A DNA stretch of 64,000 nt from Hoplostethus atlanticus (GCA_034670405.1 JAXDDX010000005.1:4841001-4905000), one strand, 5' to 3'; counted from the stretch's first letter, positions 12,640 to 26,962 are shown. The notes: a model not told the origin generated them from the sequence alone. Numbers and translations are program-made.

Positions 12640-13070
12640 TCCTAGAGGAAAAACCTTTTGCTCTTCTTCATCTCTTGGAGAAAAAGAAGAGATCTCAATT
12701 TTGTCTCATTCTGTGATCACCTTCTTCTGAAATGTTTCTCCTAAAACCTCCTTAGGAGCAACAGAGAGAGAAATTATTCTTGAGATTTTATAAGATCAAT
12801 GTGAAGATGCTAACATGTGACATATATATATGGTAATAAGCTTCAACAGTATTGAGTTTTCTTTGAGATCTTTCTCTAATCTCATGGTCTCATTCAGGAG
12901 ATTTGGAGATCTGTTGTTGTGATCAGAGTGAGATCAACATGAGCTGTTATGTGGTTGTTTCTCCTGAGTCTCATCTTAGTCTTAAAAAGAGCTCATTTGT
13001 GTCCAGGAGAAATAAAAGGTATAAATATGGAATCTCTTCTTGGATTTTGCTTTCCTGTGGGGTCCGTCTA
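12640..13070. repeat. Interspersed repeat family C, copy 1
   Basis: It shares AGAGATCTCAATTTTGTCTC, CATAAAACC-like and CCTCCTTAGGA blocks, TCTAATCTCATGGTCTCAT, ATGTGGTTGTTTCTC and the end CTTGGATTTTGCTTTCCTGT with 37255-37603. It is rich in GAGATCT/AGATCTC motifs. Confidence 0.68.
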
Positions 13071-13771
13071 CCAGTGGGCTTCTACTACAAATGGTATGCT
13101 TCCTAAAGGGAAGTGTGTATGCACTTAATCCCACAAAACAAATGCACAAATAAAACAAATAATACCCCTCCACCCCCAAATCCAATCATGAAAACTGGCA
13201 TGGGCTATTTTTTGCGAGACAAGGAAAAATGTACAAGGGACCATAAAAACCCGGATAACACACAACACCTAGAATACATAGCAGCCCCACAGAGCATATT
13301 ACAGCAGGGTTACAGCCCCAGCAGCCATATGTTTAAGAGCCAAGCTGAACAGTACAGCAGTAATGCAGTAGAGTCAGCAACCTCTGAGAGATGGATCTCT
13401 TACTTCTTAAATTCATTAGCTACCCCTAATAGATTTTTTATTCCTCTATTCAATGGAGTCTTCACTCATTCTCTTCTGCAAGATTATGAGCCTGTTCATA
13501 GCTTGGTGTTTTTTTTTTCATTTCTCTGTTTTTTTGTTGTCAGTTCGAAACAAGCTCCTGATTAAACAGAGACAATGATGAAAGTTTCAATTTGCAAATT
13601 GTAAAAGCTTAATCCTCTGTTTCAAAATTTCCTCGGGGGTAGGAAGATTGAAGACGCTGCCGAGGGAACATGTTGGGAAAATTGCGCACGAGGAATTTTC
13701 TGCAGGCGTATGCAGGCATGTGCTCCAGTGATCTAGGTCAGATCACTTGGCTGCGACTTGTGCATGTGTTT

Positions 13772-13798
13772 TGTGTGTGTGTGTGTGTGTGTGTGTGT
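13772..13798. repeat. GT dinucleotide microsatellite
   Basis: Run of 27 bases. Confidence 0.92.
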
Positions 13799-15184
13799 CT
13801 GTAACATGTGAGATTAGCAGAAAACAGGTAGCGTGTACTGTGTGTGATATATGGGGCGACTAAAGGGAGATGTTAGTGTGCGTGGATGTTCGCGCGCTTG
13901 TGAAAATGGAACCCTCCCTATTTTTCATCCGCGGTCCTTGGAAGGGTGATTTATTGTGAAGGCGTGGCTCTCGGCGGCATTTCTCTCAATGTCAGAGCCG
14001 CGTTTCATCACGCTAACTGATCCCCGCTTCCTCCACGTGTGTAATTAGGGAGCCCTTTAATTAGCGCCGGGCTGAGTGATTGCTCGTTGTCAGTCACCTC
14101 TGCGGTCAAGCGACTTGCTGCAGCTCTACGTGGACGAAGCAAGAATGAAAAAAGGAACGAATCATAGTGAACATGAAACGAGGACCCACGTAGAAATTTC
14201 AAAACTGCTCTGTGCCAAAAAAAGTGAGAGAAATTAATTTCCCCACCAGGAGAGGATTACAAGGAGGAGACAACTAGAAACAGGCAGTAGCTTGACATTG
14301 CAATAGTATGGTGCAGGGGCGCCGCTAGGAATCTTGGGTCCTCTGCAGTTCTGCCCCCCCCCCCCCCCTTCATGGTATCCCGTTGTGGAGGTTTAATTCA
14401 CACATTTGCTATTGTGCAAGTTTTCATTTTCAGCAAAACTTTTTCTTCTTTAACCATGACCAAAACCTTACTTGTTTTAGTCGCCTCAACAATTAACTAA
14501 CCTTTTCATGAATACATGAAAACGACGTGTCCAATTTGGGCCGTCGTCACATAATCCTTGGAAGACACGTCATCTCCGCAACGTGAAAATCTACAGTATG
14601 TTTTAGTACTCGTTTAATTTCGTGAAAATTGTGCGACGCCGCGGATTACTACCGCTACGGTTTCCGAGCCAGAGGGACGTCACTGCTCCTCCCTCATGTA
14701 GCCGCTCAACGGAGCTTCTTTCTGTCAGTGCAAACTAAGCGGAAGACAGGAGGGAGGGGGAAGGAAGAGAGAGGGAGAGAGAGAAACAATTAGCCTCAGG
14801 GGTCCCCGGGATCATAAGTAATAATTTGAGTGAAATTAAGTGGCAGGTTTAACAAGCAGGGATAATTTCACATTTCCTTTCTTCCTGGGGGAAATCTGGC
14901 CTTTAATTGAGTTAACACTCTTTGTTTGGCAAACACTCCTAAAGCAGGCCAAGACTGCCACTGTGTCTCATTACCGACACCCAGACCTGGTGTCAGCGCC
15001 CAGCCATCTCCCACCATCTCTCCGTCTGGCTCGCGGCCTTGCCTTCCTCCCTGTCCTTCCTCTTCTTCATTCCAAACGTACTAATCTGATTTTTTCTTTT
15101 GCTACTTATGAAAACAGCATCTCTTTTGTCTGGACGTTCTTTAAAAAAATGGGATAAATCAAACAAATTGGATTCTGGTTTGCC

Positions 15185-15425
15185 ATTAATGTAACATTGT
15201 GCCAGTTTTGCTACTCTCTATCACCTATTGATGTAACACAGTAGTGATTGAACTTCTAGCCAGTTCATGAAAGCTTTTCCATTTGCTGTACTGAACACCC
15301 GGTGTCAGGTAGGTCTTTCCTCTGGCGCACAGGTGATGTGTTTTATGTTTCCAACAACAGAGCGGTTTGTTAATTGAAAATAGATGAAGAACTGGGTAGT
15401 TCTTCCTGAACTACCGTGGCTGAAC
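15185..15425. repeat. Interspersed repeat family A, copy 1
   Basis: TTTTGCTACTCTCTATCACC, GGTGTCAGGTAGG and GAAGAACTGGGTAGT blocks are shared with 47140-47315 in the same order. Confidence 0.55.
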
Positions 15426-17390
15426 AGACAAATAAAAGAGCGCCACCTACAGAAACTCAAACGAGAAAGACGTCAAAGCACCCCAAGCAAGCCCGGACGC
15501 CGATGTGCAGGACATGGCTTTTGAAATGAACTGATACCAGAAAGGTATTTAGGTCCTGATTTCACAAAACGATGCAGCTATGGACGACTGCTGGGTATCG
15601 GCCACACATCGGCCAATCGTTCTCCAGGAAGTGCAGTGCAGAAACGCCATGGCAACGCTTACCACTGAAGACAGAGACAAAATACAAGAAGAACGAGGGT
15701 CTCACGAATCGACCAAAGTCTGCACTGTGAGGTTCGAGTTTGAGGCTGTTTCTCTTCTCTTCTGTTCTCTCTCTCCAAAAGTGAGAGAAATCCCCCACCA
15801 TTTTGCTGCCTGATAATTTCCAAAAAACATCTGTTGACAGTGCCTCCTATTGAGTCCAGTGTGGTCCATTACTAGTGCTACAGAAAGGCGCGGGTGGTAG
15901 ATTGTTGTTATTTGGACAGCCCTGCCCCTCAATTCCACCCCCGGTATTCTGCAGCCTGTCTAATACTGTCCTGGAAGCCTCCATGGAGGGGATATTGAGC
16001 CATACAGTAGGTGGATGATGGGAGGGGTGGTGTGTGTGCGCGTGTGTGTGTGTGCGTGTCGGTTTGAGGAGGATGCTATTGTGAAACTGAAGGAAAGTAC
16101 CGCCACCATCACTGTGCCAGGCAGGGCCCGGAATAACGGAGAACTCAATGGAGTGTTAAATGGGAAATCATCTGTTTTCTGCCACAGATTTAATGTCATT
16201 GCTGCTCTCCCTCTGCTGCGCTCCCCCTTTTTTCATTCGTCCCCCCCGCCTCTCTTTACTCTTTACTTCTGTATTTTGTTTTTTTTGTCCCGGGTTCTCT
16301 CTCATGTTGCCAAATTTCACACTCCCTTTTACTTTTGTTCTCTCTCTCTCTCTTTGCCACCATGCAATCCCTCCCTCCCGTCCTCTCTGCCTCGCCCGTG
16401 GCTGCTCCAGGCCCCAAGGTTAGCTAATCTACCGTGGGCAGTTTTCCGCCTCGTGTTCACAATGGGCCATTTGGGTTCAACACTGTCTGCCCTGTGTAAA
16501 CCCTCACACCATCTCCTCCTCCAGTGAAGGACTCCAAGCGTCTCTCAGCAGGGCTTCTCCATTAGGGACCTGACAAGATCGCCCAAGACACCCAACACCC
16601 CACCCACCCATCTGCCCCCACAGCTCTCCAAAAGCCAGGCCTCGGTCTCTCCATGCCCAGATTAACTCGTCCATTTACAGCCTCGGCTAATGGCTTAACT
16701 CATGATGGAAGTCGTCAAGCGTTATGGCTCTAAAACAGGACGGGCTGACTGAAAAATATGCCAGTTTCGTAATTGTTTTTTTACACCATGCTGTATTAGG
16801 CAGATTGTCATTAAATTGGACAAACACTGGCAAAAAGAGTTTTCGGAATGAACCGGAGGTGGCAGGATCATTTATCCTCTCAGGAGAGCTAAACGATCCC
16901 TGATTGGTCTCCGTTTGGTTTGAGCAGAGCGAAGGAATTACCATTGATGTTTTAGATGGCTGAAAAATCTCTGCTATCAATACTCTTTGTAGCATTGGAA
17001 ATATCTCAATGTGACGTCACGGAAAAAAGACAGCACAAAACAACAAAATGGACCCTGAAATCCAAGTAACATCACCAATAGCTTTTTTTAACAGAGTTTA
17101 GGTTTAGGGTGTAATTTTGGGTCGATGCATGTAAAAGTCCATACGCCCATATTAAACATGTGACGTCTTACTGGTTTCACATGGGTAATGGGTACATTTT
17201 GATGTCAACAAAAAAACATGGCAGTACTTTCTATTACTATTTGCATAATCATGACTGCATTAGAAGTAAGCTACTATTGCTCAGTCAAAGTGGGGGGGGG
17301 GGTATTCTGTTAACTGGTTCATGGCAACAGGGAGACTCTATTGCAAGGTGTCAAAAGGTTTATATAAATGTTGCCGATGATACTAAGAAT

Positions 17391-17396
17391 GTGTGT

Positions 17397-17451
<55 letters not shown>

Positions 17452-17476
17452 CAGAAAGAGAGAGAAAGAAAGAGAA
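17391..17476. repeat. Compound GT/GA microsatellite
   Basis: About 45 bases of GT followed by about 38 bases of GA with a few interruptions. Confidence 0.92.
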
Positions 17477-20389
17477 ATATCAATCTACAGTCAACAAAAG
17501 AAGAAGAGAAGAGGGAATTGCAATGTATGTGCAAATGTCCTAAATTGTATGAAATCAATAAATAGTAATAATAATAATAAAAATATTAATAATAGTAATT
17601 AAACTTAAAAAAAAAAAGTAAATTAGTAGCATACCATCATTACCAATGGCTATTAGAGCAGCAATTCTCAAAGTGGGGTCTTTGGGGAGTTCCTGGTTGG
17701 GATATTATTGCTCAGATATCATTCCATCTATAGACAGGGGTGTGAAATGGTGCTAAGTGAAATCCAACAGTGACAGTTCCTCAGATGTGTGCACATTTGA
17801 ATGCACGTTCAAAAATGTCATTCAAGGAAACCTCACACCCATCTAAACCTCACAATCTTCATAGACCTACCTGCTGCTGGTACTTGCAGCAAGCCCGTAG
17901 GCCCAAAAAATAAAGGTGCCTCTTTTAATAGTCACACCAGTGCCATATAACTCCAGCAAACTGTTCTCACACTTGTCTAGATATGAGAAAGTTGCAGCTG
18001 TCCAGTCTTGGAAGGCCGAGGATGAGGTCAAAAACCGACACACACTGCACAGACCCACGCAAAGCGTCAGCAGTGCCTGCTGTCAGGTCTCTGCCATGAT
18101 GAGCAGTAGCCTTGGGCTGAAGAAAACCTTTTCACTTCAGCACAAAGTCATGTTCCCCACTAGACGAGCACAATCTAAATCAGCACCTAGAACGGAGAGG
18201 AAAAAAACTGCTCCTTTCCAACACTTGTTGGGCTCCGGGCCTTTGCTTGCGTGTTCTGAAATCATTAAAAAGCCAGGAAATCAAGCCTGCTTAAACCATG
18301 TCTATGTCTTTCCATGTCTGTGTACACCGGCGAAGACTCATCCACTATAAAGTCATGCCGGTGCAGACAGCCCCAATGAGGAAGAGTGAATACCAGGCCT
18401 TTCACTAAATAGTTAATCTGCTTAATTGATTCCCACTCGTTAGCAGGGCCTGTGGAAGACAAAAGCTGCAGGGAGTTGCCAACCAGGCCATCATTAACTC
18501 TGAACGTGTACATTTATGTCCCCCATCTACCCCCAACAATCTGCTTGGACCATACGTTACTGCTAAAAACTTCACCAAATGTCAGCCTGACCAGGTCAAT
18601 GGTTTGGCTACAATCCAGATTTATAAAAGGTTTGAGGGGGATTTTATTTTTTTTAATGAAAGCAAGTAAATTCTCTGACATAAACTGAAGTGTGAATAGG
18701 GCCTATTTGACCTAGCGAGCAAAATAGTTTTGAGTTTGATCTGACTCTTTCTTAAAGACCTTGAATACGGCTTCGGATTCGCTCGGTGTTTCTTTGTCTG
18801 CTAAGTGCTTGACATCCTTGTTGGACTATTCCCCACCCAAAGGCATTTGGCAATTGTATAGACTGTATAGATAGCACTAGTCTGGATAGAAATGGAGAAT
18901 TATTTCTTGGTTAGAAATGGTGATGATGGTCCTAATAGTGGCTCTATCCCTGCATTCAGACTTCACTGCAACCTTGTTTATTATGCATCCGGCTGATGGA
19001 AGGTCCTCCAAGTGCGGCTTTGGTCCCTGAGGTCACAGAATGAAAGAGCAGCTATTTATCCGCTAAAACAGCCTCGGCCGACCTGCAAGGGAGCCCTTTG
19101 ATGAGAGGCTCTCGCAGTGAAGGTATGAATAGCGTCAAAGGGAACGTGCCAGCAGAATACCTTGGTTTGCTACAACTTCTTTTGATTTTTAAGGTATAGA
19201 AGCAAGGGCCCCGGGGCCTTGTTTCTTAGCTTCCTTTGTGTAGGTGTGTGTCTGAACATCTTCGGGGTCTGGGTTTGACTCATACACACTATTTGATCTG
19301 TCCCTTGACAATGCACTGCATAATGGGTAATAATGAGAGTGGTCATCGTGGGTACTGATGACTCAGTGGTGGCTATGTTGTTAAGCGTATTATTGTACAA
19401 GCTCAGCATTAGCTTTGCTACTAAAGCTAATCACCCCCACATTGACTCACCCTGTCCTTTATACTTTGTCCTCAGTTCAACAACAGAATAGGGCAATTTA
19501 ATTGTACTGTACAATCTAATTGCAGCTATCTCTGCTATGCAAAATGAGCCTGAAAAGTGGCTGACTGGAAAACTGTAAAAGGTGATTCAAAGCTCATCTT
19601 ATTAATGCCGGGGTACAGTTCATGACTTTTACCCCAATTATAGCCACCATTTGGCCGTTGACTCATTTTCAAGACTGGACCAAGTCGTCGCTAGTTTGCA
19701 GTCACAGCAGTTGGCACAGACGATCGTGCAGAACGATGAAATAAAAGAAAAGATGAAAATGAAATAAATGAGGAGGAAAAAATGTAGTAAGTGCAGAAAG
19801 AAAAATGCTTCAGCTCCAGTTTGTGTTTTTGCCGGATTAGGGGGTTGGTGTTAGAAGTCAGGTAGTGTGGGTTCCCCAACTGGTCGTCAAGTTTATGCAC
19901 CTCTACAATGACAAAACAAGCAAGCCAGTTCTTAAATGTATAATCTTTTCACAGTCAGTTAAATCTTGTAGCGTGCCCCGGCATGAATTGAATTCCGAAT
20001 GCATGGAGAACTGTTCCTATTCTGTCTATATATACAGTATGGCTGCAAGGTTTGTGATATATGTGCTAAAACTGTTTTAAGCTAAAGCTAGGAAAATCCT
20101 ATCTGATTTCAAAGCTATTCTTATTTATGCTTCCTTTCACAATGAGAATGTTCCTACTTGTTCCTCTTGCTCCCTGGTGTCGTGCCATTTGTATTGAAGA
20201 GCCAAAAGAAGAACGATAACAGCCGATAACAACCTTGATAACAGGTAAGCTTTGATATCAGGTTAGCTAACGTCAAGTTGAAACTAACTTGCAGTTAGAA
20301 TAGTGGTACTGGAATAAAGTTGTGGATTACAAATAGTAAAAATTAAAAAGTAAAAAGTAAAAACGGCTCCTGTTTTGTGCCATAAAGCA

Positions 20390-20550
20390 ATAGCCATTTG
20401 TGCCGTAAAGCAATCCAGCAGATTTCCCGCCAAATCCGACCCAGTGACACGAAATGTAAAATGCAGTGTAGAGGCTGCTAGAGGCTGCCAATCTTCTCAG
20501 TGATGGTCTTGTTTGTTCATGGTAATTATACTAATGTCTTCGAGTTGATG
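20390..20550. mobile_element. MITE2-related fragment
   Basis: It carries CCAAATCCGACCCAGTGACA and GTAAAATGCAGTGTAGAGGC followed by AGAGGCTGCCAATC, matching the 52850-52915 part of the family. Confidence 0.5.
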
Positions 20551-21339
20551 TGGCAATGATTTATCAATGTTAAAATGCATTACAAGAGCAACTTTAATCT
20601 TCATGTAAGCTGTAGTGACTCAGCAGTCTAAGCTGTATACCACATACTCAGCATGTTATATGTTCTACCCTTCTCTTCCAACTTTCCTGCTCTATCTTCT
20701 AATCTGTTCTCTCTACACTCTAATCATGCAGAAAGAGCATAAAATATTCTCTAAATTATCTTTAATTTTACTGTTGCATTGTGAGTCAGATACACAATAA
20801 TGGAAGACTGAATGTGTAATGTATCCAGCTGCACCACCCCATTAAACAGGGTGTGCTGAGTGTGGTCACACTGGTTTACCACACCCCGTCTGATTATGGT
20901 ATGTGTGATGATACAGAGCATTAAGCCTCTCTCTGCCTCTCCCTCTGTTGTGCTAATACAATGCAGAATGCAAAGGAAGGGAGACAACCCCCCCCCCACC
21001 CCAACACCCACCCCCGTGTTGTATTTGATCTTGCTCAAAAGAACATGAATGAGTTTAAGTCTTTAAGAGGAGCTTTGCTAATTAAAAAGAGTCCTATTCT
21101 GTCAGGCATACAAATGGCCGGGCTTTGAATGGACTGTAGACATGACTACGAGCAGAGCTCTGCCATATTGCTTAACTAGCAGAATCCACTGTCCCGTGAC
21201 TAAGACACACTGTCAGGAGGACTAATAGTCTTAACACTCAACTGAATCTGAATCTGGGTTTTTTTTTCCCAGCAAGCAGATAATGAGCAAAGAGTGGAAT
21301 CTGCTACAAGGACTCTCAGAGTAGCACTTTAATGTACAA

Positions 21340-21810
21340 CAAACAAAACAAACTTGAAAAAAACAGTCAAAAGCTTGGCAGCACTAGGTTGCCAAACATA
21401 GACTGTAAAATTACAATACAGGATAGTAGATTAAATTGTCCTTGTAAAATTATAGTAATTTACAATGGGCATGTTATTTCTATCTGCAGATTAAATCGTT
21501 AAAATTACATAATTACATAATGCATCATTTTTGTAGATTCAAACAAAGAATGACAGCAAGCTGTAAAAGTACAGGAGTAATGAAAATTGTAAATTTATAG
21601 TTGTATGGTTTATGATTTTTGTTTAATGCTTTGAGAGTTGTTGTTTTTTAATGCTACGATAACAGTGGCATGACTCTTACATAAAACATGTTATTTGTAC
21701 ATTTTAATAACAAACTAAATCTTTAAAATGACAGTAAAATATCTGGGCTGTGATGTTGGTTGTATTTTTATTTACATGTCATCGCAAAATTACAGTTCTA
21801 TTATGTGGTA
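21340..21810. repeat. AT-rich region with recurrent TAAAATTACAGT-like motifs
   Basis: Motifs such as CTGTAAAATTACAATACAGG, GTAAAATTATAGTAATTTAC, AAAATGACAGTAAAAT and GCAAAATTACAGTTC recur at irregular spacing. The TTGCCAAACATAGACTGTAAA opening resembles a known fish repeat type. No unit length is fixed. Confidence 0.4.
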
Positions 21811-22699
21811 TCAATAATTAAAACAGATAATTATTATAATACAACCAATCAATTATTATAATTATTATAATAATTAACACTTTTTAAATCAGAGCAAGTC
21901 TGCATTTTTGAACAAATGATATAATCTGTTAAATAAGGACAGCAATTTAATAAATGGTAATAACTGTAATTTGAATGCAATTTTAGCATTCCTGGTTTTA
22001 AAAGTTTCTTGGCTTGGTTGGGGCCGGGGAATTTAAAGTATGTGCATTGTGAAATGATATGAGGATTTAGGATTAGCTGTGGGCTTTAAAATGTGCTGAG
22101 GTTATTAAGCATGTTGAAATCTGAATAATAGCAAATCGCTGCAGTATACAGAGGCAATTATTATTTGCTAGGTTGCCCAGTGTGACCCGAAGCAAGAATA
22201 AACATAGTGCTGCGCAGCGGGGTAGCCGTTCATCAGTTCCCATGGCTTCCCAGAGATTATGGACTAGTGGGGTGAAGTTCGATCGACCTACCAGTGTGCA
22301 GCTAGTTGACACAATAACCCTGACTAAATATGTGAACCGAATACATCTCTCTCAAATTTATTCTTTTCTCTTACAATGATGAAATATCTCTCTTACCACC
22401 AACACCGCCCCCAACCCGTCTCTCTCTATCCCTATGAGTCAGCGCTCGGGAGATTCAGTAACCTCCGATCCGCCACGTGCAGTCCAGTTGGGTTACCAGT
22501 GCACGCAGCCAGCAGCGTTGCACCATGGGTAGCCGATCTAATGACGGCTTGTGGCAAATGACCAAGCTGAAACCAACTCATTACAGGCGGCATGTCACTC
22601 CCAGAACCACTCAAAAGGAGAGGAGGGAAGGCGAGTCCACTGGCGGTAAGCTCCTGTTTTCCATCCCTCATCACTGGGTGCAAACCTGTGCATTCAAAC

Positions 22700-23181
22700 T
22701 AGAGTTGCACCAACATGGGGTTTTGTAGGATAGGCAATATTTTGCGCCGATAACCAATATCGTTTGACCATTTTCATTCCCAAACAATGGCAAGGATTCA
22801 AAATCTTCTCCAAACATTTTAGAGAATTAATTATAATTGTCAGGGTGGAAAAACTTAAACCACGGGGCACTAAAACTCTCCATTGGAATCCATTCTAATG
22901 CTATCCTTTTAGCTGGGTTAGCAGCACATATTCAATGGTAGGGGAAACTCAGTAGTGGACTTTAAATGAAGAATTCATTCACTAAACATGATCAAATAAT
23001 CAAATGAATACATAAAATGTGCAAAGAAAATAAAATTTCATTGTGGATTTTTTAGACCGTTTATGTAGCTGTGGTCAGGCAGGGACCTTGATCATATCGG
23101 AGATGGACGACATAATTGGCTGATATCCGATATTTAATAAAAGGACAATTTTGCCCTGACATATCGGCAAATCTAACCCTA
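22700..23181 (+). mobile_element. MITE1 copy, nearly full length
   Basis: It starts TAGAGTTGCACCAACATGGG and ends ACATATCGGCAAATCTAACC plus CTA. The internal blocks GTCAGGGTGG, CACTAAAACTCTCCATTGGA, TTAGCTGGGTTAGCAGC and TTAATAAAAGGACAATT appear in the family order, with about 480 bases between ends. Confidence 0.7.
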
Positions 23182-23569
23182 TGGTGCCATTTTTCTTGGC
23201 CAGTAAAACTGATTCTGTCGTCAGAGCTGAGGGTCTGTGCTTGAGGCACATGATGGTACCGTGAGTACCAAGACCTCCATCCATCCTCTCATGGGACCAG
23301 AGAGATGTAGATGTGGCAGCAGTTTTGGGATGCCGAAGAGGAGCAGGGGGAAGCATCGGGGTGGCAGTGGAGATGTCACTGTTGCCTGATCTGTTTCCAA
23401 AATCAAGATTATTGCTGCGCTTCCGCAGTAACCCATCTCAGGGGGACGCCCGTCTAGGCAGGAAGCTGACGGCAACACCGCGGGGCCGGGAGTCATTAAT
23501 CCAGCTCTGGGTGCTGCTGCAGACGGTGGGTGACAGCGGTGCTTGACTTTACACATCAGCGACACAGCG

Positions 23570-23570
<1 letters not shown>

Positions 23571-23614
<44 letters not shown>

Positions 23615-23615
23615 C
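23571..23615. repeat. CA dinucleotide microsatellite
   Basis: CA run with one GC interruption near its end. Confidence 0.92.
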
Positions 23616-25286
23616 TGAGACAAGAAACACACAGCAACCATGACGGAAACACACCGAAAACAACACCGAGCAGACGTACACCGTCAGCCACAAAATACAC
23701 TCTAGAAATACTGTTTCTTTGAAATCGGAGTGGAAATAAGTGTCCCCATGTCCAAGTTCTTTCTCAATAACAGAAGAGGATTGTGGGATTTGTGTGAAAA
23801 TGTGCTGCTACTGTAAGGGGTGATGATTCAAGTTAAATCATGTTTTATTTCATTGTATTGACAAGATACGGCTCAATAGAACATCATGTTTTCAAGTGAT
23901 GCTGTTTGATAGCGTACAGCTAAAGAGATGTGTTGTGTCTCACTCCTGACTCACTGACCTGAATTTGACTCTTGTTGGAAAAAAAACTGAACTGCATCAA
24001 ACTGAAGACTGTCACAACAAGAAGAACACACTGTCACAGAGATGGCAAAAAAATGCAAACCAATATGCCTTAAGTCGGAGCTGTGGAGAGCTACTTGTCT
24101 CCCGCAGTCCTCTGGGCAAACATGTACCCCGGCAGACACCGAGCCGGGTCTCTACAGGACTGGAGCCACTGGTCTTGCCATCGCCAAGCACTGCCAAGCC
24201 AGCTGCCGGAATAATGTCCCGGCAACATCCCGCGGCCAAATTCCTTCCCCAGCATGTGGACAATGCCAGATCCAAAAGAGAGAGAGAGAGGGAGAGAGAA
24301 AGAGAGATGGCTTCATGCACACAGAGAAGCAGATGGAGCAAACTAAGCCGAGAGAAGCCTCATCTGAGAGGCGGAGGAGGGCACGGGCCAACAGTATCAT
24401 CCCGACACCAAGTCTAGGGACGAAGCCAATCTGTGGAAACCAAATATTAGTCTCTCCCTAATGAGAGCTCCTACAAACAGCTCAAACTCCCAACAAAGAA
24501 ATATTGGAAATATTTCACAGCGTCGACCGCCGCAGCATAGGGCCTCATCGGGGGGGGGGGCCCGTCCCAGAATGCAGCGAGGAAGCTCTGCATCTGGAAA
24601 AAATAGCCACGAGGGCCGAACATGATCTGAGTGTCAAACAGCCGTGCACAGGCTTTTGGTTTGAATAGGTCTGGTGGTTCCTGCTGCTCAGGACCTGAAC
24701 TCTGTCCGAGGTCAAACCCCCACCCCCCGCCACCCCAACTCACTTGCCCCTTTAAACCCCTCCAGGAGGCCGGCCGTGTTTCCCACCCTGTACTGCCACT
24801 CAGGGAGGTCTCCACCGAGACGGCATGACTGACAGATTGGAACAGGAACAGGCAGGAAGCTGAGGGAATGTGAGAAGAGAACGAAATCCACGCCTCGATC
24901 TCTCCTCAAGCCCTTCCTTTATTCCTGTTCAGCCATCTGCTTTTTCCGTCTTTTTCTCCCCGTCTCACTCCAACCAATACTGGATGTGGATTCAATGAGG
25001 GTATGGGAAAGGGTATGGATTATTGATAGATGTTACAGTCTCGATTGCTTGATTAAATATGGATTAGGATATATATGCTGTATATATAATTAGGTTTATT
25101 TTGAAGGCCGCCCAATCTCAAAATGCTAATGCTATGTTTTGCCTTCATCAAAGCATCTTATTCTACCATTAAGGTTTTTTTTTCTTCATATTAACGTCAT
25201 ATTCCTCATTCCATATCCGTATGGGTATATGGCTGTTTGAGTGATGCTCAGATAACACGATTCTTGGAATATGTCTGATGTGTGTC

Positions 25287-25290
25287 TAGT

Positions 25291-25326
<36 letters not shown>

Positions 25327-25361
25327 TTTTTTTTAATTATTATTTAAAAAAAAAAAAAAAG
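25287..25361. repeat. AT dinucleotide run followed by T and A homopolymers
   Basis: AT repeat, then AATTTTTTT and a run of A. Self-complementary and likely unstable. Confidence 0.88.
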
Positions 25362-26199
25362 GTTTTAAACGATATCTGTCAAAAGAGGAAATATAGCCTT
25401 CCACCAGATGGATCCCATTGCCCCATTTAAATGTACCTACAGGTATAACATGTTTATGGTGATATGGAGAATAGAAGCGGATCGGTAGCGCCGGCGCGCC
25501 TCAGAATACCGACCGCGTCACAAACAATGCGGCGACCTTGACGATTGAAAGGTGAGGCGGCTGCCCACCGGGCGAGGCTAAAAGTTAACGCCTCCGCCTG
25601 TCCAACTCAGGCCGAAAAAGAGAGTGCCGGGAGTTCCAGTCACGCCTGAGTGTTTTTATTTCGAAAGCGTTTCAGTTAAGCAAGGCGCACAATGAATCAG
25701 ACAGCCGCTAAAAGCAATTAACAAGGAGAGGCATTATGATAATGAGCGCGTGGAAAGCTTGTAAGGTCACTCTCATCGTGCGTGTTCAGCCACGACTCAG
25801 GGCAGGGCTTCTCCGCTGAGAGATTAATTGGAGCCAGCATTAAGCAATGAGGCGCAGAAGCGGTCTACCTTATTTGTCGTACACAAACGCGTGTCGGAAA
25901 AGGAAAAAAAAAACTTCTCGGGTTGACTGTATTTGATTTTAGTTGCACTGTTTTGTAGTACCGCTGGTTAGTTGGGAGGGGAAGTGAACGGACTAGCTTT
26001 TCCCTGAAGGTGGCACGTTTGTGGAGTTAAGCGAGGTAAGAATTAAGTGTCTCAGAAAATAAAATAAAATAAAAATGTTTTATTGAAATTATTATTTATT
26101 GTAGTAATCTACAGTACTCTGGTTGTCTATGGGAAGACCAGTATCTGACCTGAATGGACTCTAATGAGACATTTTAACCAGATGTTGGATTAGTAGTAG

Positions 26200-26310
26200 A
26201 AGTATAGGTTTCAATGGAGAGTCTAACTGGTCTAAATGGCTTTTCCACCCTACTAAGAATACAATTCTGGGGGAAAGGCGAGATACTTGAATTTTTTTTT
26301 TGAATTTTAT
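26200..26310 (-). mobile_element. MITE1 fragment, reverse
   Basis: Remnant with GGTTTCAATGGAGAGTCTAA, GGCTTTTCCACCCTACTAAG and AATACAATTCTGGGGGAAA, the reverse complement of internal family blocks. Confidence 0.5.
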
Positions 26311-26962
26311 CAATTAATTCAATCCAAAAACACTCTTGGCCTTAACAAACCCAAAACGGTCAAACCGTAATTTCAGTTTTCTCTACAGTGGAAAACGACA
26401 ACGCCGAGAAGGAGAAATACTGAGTCTTTGTACTGCTCACTCGGTGTAATCTGTCTTGATCTCCGAGTTCATAAGTTACGGTACATCAGCAGTTCACCAC
26501 TGCGCTCGCAGGATCGTAAATACAGCGCACAAATGAAGCCGTTAATCAAACGTTTAGGGAACCTTTCACCATGTCAATATGCATTAGCTGCTGACTGATT
26601 GCCATTTGTCTAATTAATCAATCCCCACCTTCAAACTCATATGCCATTAATCCACTGATGAGTGGGGTCACAGCACACTCCTTGCAGGCATAAACCCCCC
26701 TTCCTCACTGATCCAAAAATAACCAGCCGGCTCTGCTAGCCTGCACACTTTCCCGACGCAGGAGGAATGAAGGAGTGAAAGAAAAAACAAATGCAAACTC
26801 AAGTACAACTTGCTATAAGGTCCAGTCATTAAGCATCCATAGCAGGAGTCAAGTGGGAAACGCTGTGGATCGATCCACAAATCCAACAAAAGGGGGGCGG
26901 AAAATGTGAAACACCAGCTCTGGGATATCAACCTGGAACCATGACTCAGCAAAAAAAAAGAA

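Noticed and set aside
14314-14400. CAGGGGCGCCGCTAGGAAT, resembling one end of a fish DNA transposon
   Set aside because: No matching inverted end or target duplication downstream; kept out of the feature list.
17656-17705. AATTCTCAAAGTGGGGTCTT, resembling a hAT terminal motif
   Set aside because: Only one end is recognisable and no partner or duplication was found.
22432-22683. Minus-strand frame with a CHKP-like string, considered as grik2 exon 7
   Set aside because: Surrounding residues lack TDAALMYDAV and PWRFG; the match is a few residues only.
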